A DNA stretch of 5,429 nt from contig PBPV01000016.1 of the NCBI GenBank assembly GCA_002724815.1, positions 18,283 through 23,711 on the forward strand, given 5' to 3'. This stretch comes from Methanobacteriota archaeon (lineage in GTDB: Archaea; Thermoplasmatota; Poseidoniia; Poseidoniales; Thalassarchaeaceae). Every line of letters starts with the position of its first letter. Position 1 is the stretch's first letter. Made by a program: the position numbers and the translations under genes. The notes below the pieces were generated by a model. The model saw only the letters and a program-made list of their open reading frames with translations. It did not search any database and had not been told where the DNA came from. Below are positions 4,859 through 5,429 of this stretch, piece by piece.

Positions 4859-5429
4859 ATGGTAGACGAAAATTACAGGATTCAGGAACTTCTACAGAGA
4901 GAAGTATACGTCGGAGACAATCTAGTGGGCACTATTGTAGGGGAACGATATCACCCCAATGAGGATCGAGTTAGATCCATGCGAATTCAGGTGCAACCCG
5001 ACGTTGCAGAAGAATACATGCGAAAGCCCGCCGAACATGCACCTCTATCGAAAGAATTGATTCATTCAATCCAAGATGATGGGTCTGTAAAACTCTCAAA
5101 ATCAATGAGAGAACTCCAAAGACGTTGGAGGAATACGGTTCGAATCGAAGAACAACTCTACGCTCCTGACGAACTATTGGACAGGGCCGTACTCGATGAC
5201 GATGGAATGGAACTGGGAGTTGTTGTCGGTATGGTCAAGGTCAAGCGGACATACAGAGGCATCACAGTCCAGCTTCGCTCAGCAATACGGCGCAGATACG
5301 GCTTAGGAGAAACCATCGATATCCCGGTAACGGCTTTGGCCAGAACCCGTGCACGTCTCGATGAAGTCGTACTCTCGCGTACGTACGAAAAATTACGCTC
5401 ATTGCCGAGTTACATTCAGATTAACGAAG
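4859..5429 (+). CDS. Protein with two tandem PRC-barrel-like domains (3' end outside window)
   Basis: An open frame runs from ATG 4859 to the window edge (190 codons with no stop). The start is well supported by AAGGAGA at 4844-4850, 8 nt upstream. The product is soluble, charged and without membrane segments. It seems to be an internal duplication. Unit 1 (about residues 10-95) begins LLQREVYVGDNLVGTIVGE and ends KSMRELQRRW. Unit 2 (about 106-188) begins LLDRAVLDDDGMELGVVVG and ends RTYEKLRSLPSYI. Each opens with a beta-rich stretch carrying a 'G-x-x-VG-x-(I/V)VG' turn, as in PRC-barrels ('G-V-dv-G-rIG-vvd'), and ends in a basic helix. PRC-barrel proteins are small beta-barrels that mediate protein interactions: RimM in ribosome maturation, photosynthetic reaction-centre H, and the CdpB cell-division proteins that bind SepF in haloarchaea. 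Which of these roles applies is unknown. The gene is divergent from the aminotransferase across a structured spacer. I recognise the likely fold, not a named protein. Confidence 0.65.
   Translation, partial: MVDENYRIQELLQREVYVGDNLVGTIVGERYHPNEDRVRSMRIQVQPDVAEEYMRKPAEHAPLSKELIHSIQDDGSVKLSKSMRELQRRWRNTVRIEEQLYAPDELLDRAVLDDDGMELGVVVGMVKVKRTYRGITVQLRSAIRRRYGLGETIDIPVTALARTRARLDEVVLSRTYEKLRSLPSYIQINE

Overview
The window looks like a piece of an archaeal chromosome. It carries a deoxyhypusine synthase-family gene (the eIF5A-modifying family of archaea and eukaryotes) and a PRC-barrel-like protein with an archaeal-style Shine-Dalgarno site. Next to these is a bacterial-type UvrB, which many euryarchaea acquired. 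The gene mix, moderate G+C and very compact layout (28-nt, 9-nt and negative gaps) would fit a planktonic euryarchaeon such as Marine Group II/III (Poseidoniales and relatives). That placement is inference from gene style; no 16S or other marker gene is present.

Layout. Bases 1-1523 (+) hold the C-terminal three quarters of UvrB, the damage-recognition helicase of nucleotide excision repair, cut off at the left edge. After 28 nt comes a complete deoxyhypusine synthase-family gene (1552-2553, +), probably on the same transcript. Two minus-strand genes converge on it. The distal one (2530-3012) overlaps its last 24 bp and looks like a stand-alone C-terminal half of a sugar-nucleotide epimerase, with no Rossmann or catalytic part. 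The proximal one (3022-4578) is a class III PLP-dependent aminotransferase with a long N-terminal extension. These two share a reading frame and are separated by one TGA codon plus three sense codons before the next GTG, so they form a tight operon.

Bases 4579-4858 are the only sizeable non-coding stretch, an AT-rich spacer between divergent genes (24% G+C over 4621-4780). It holds eight ATTGAA/TTCAAT half-sites, two copies of a 10-bp palindrome 32 bp apart, a perfect 13-bp inverted repeat, and three copies of GGCTGATWAT. It looks like a shared regulatory region, possibly with alternative RNA folds. Bases 4859-5429 (+) begin a gene, cut by the right edge, that encodes what appears to be two tandem PRC-barrel-like domains.

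The genes do not form one obvious pathway. The most unusual items are the structured divergent spacer, the Rossmann-less epimerase half in frame behind the aminotransferase, the DHS homologue with altered active-site positions, and the duplicated PRC-barrel protein. I see no RNA genes, insertion sequences, CRISPR arrays or attachment sites.
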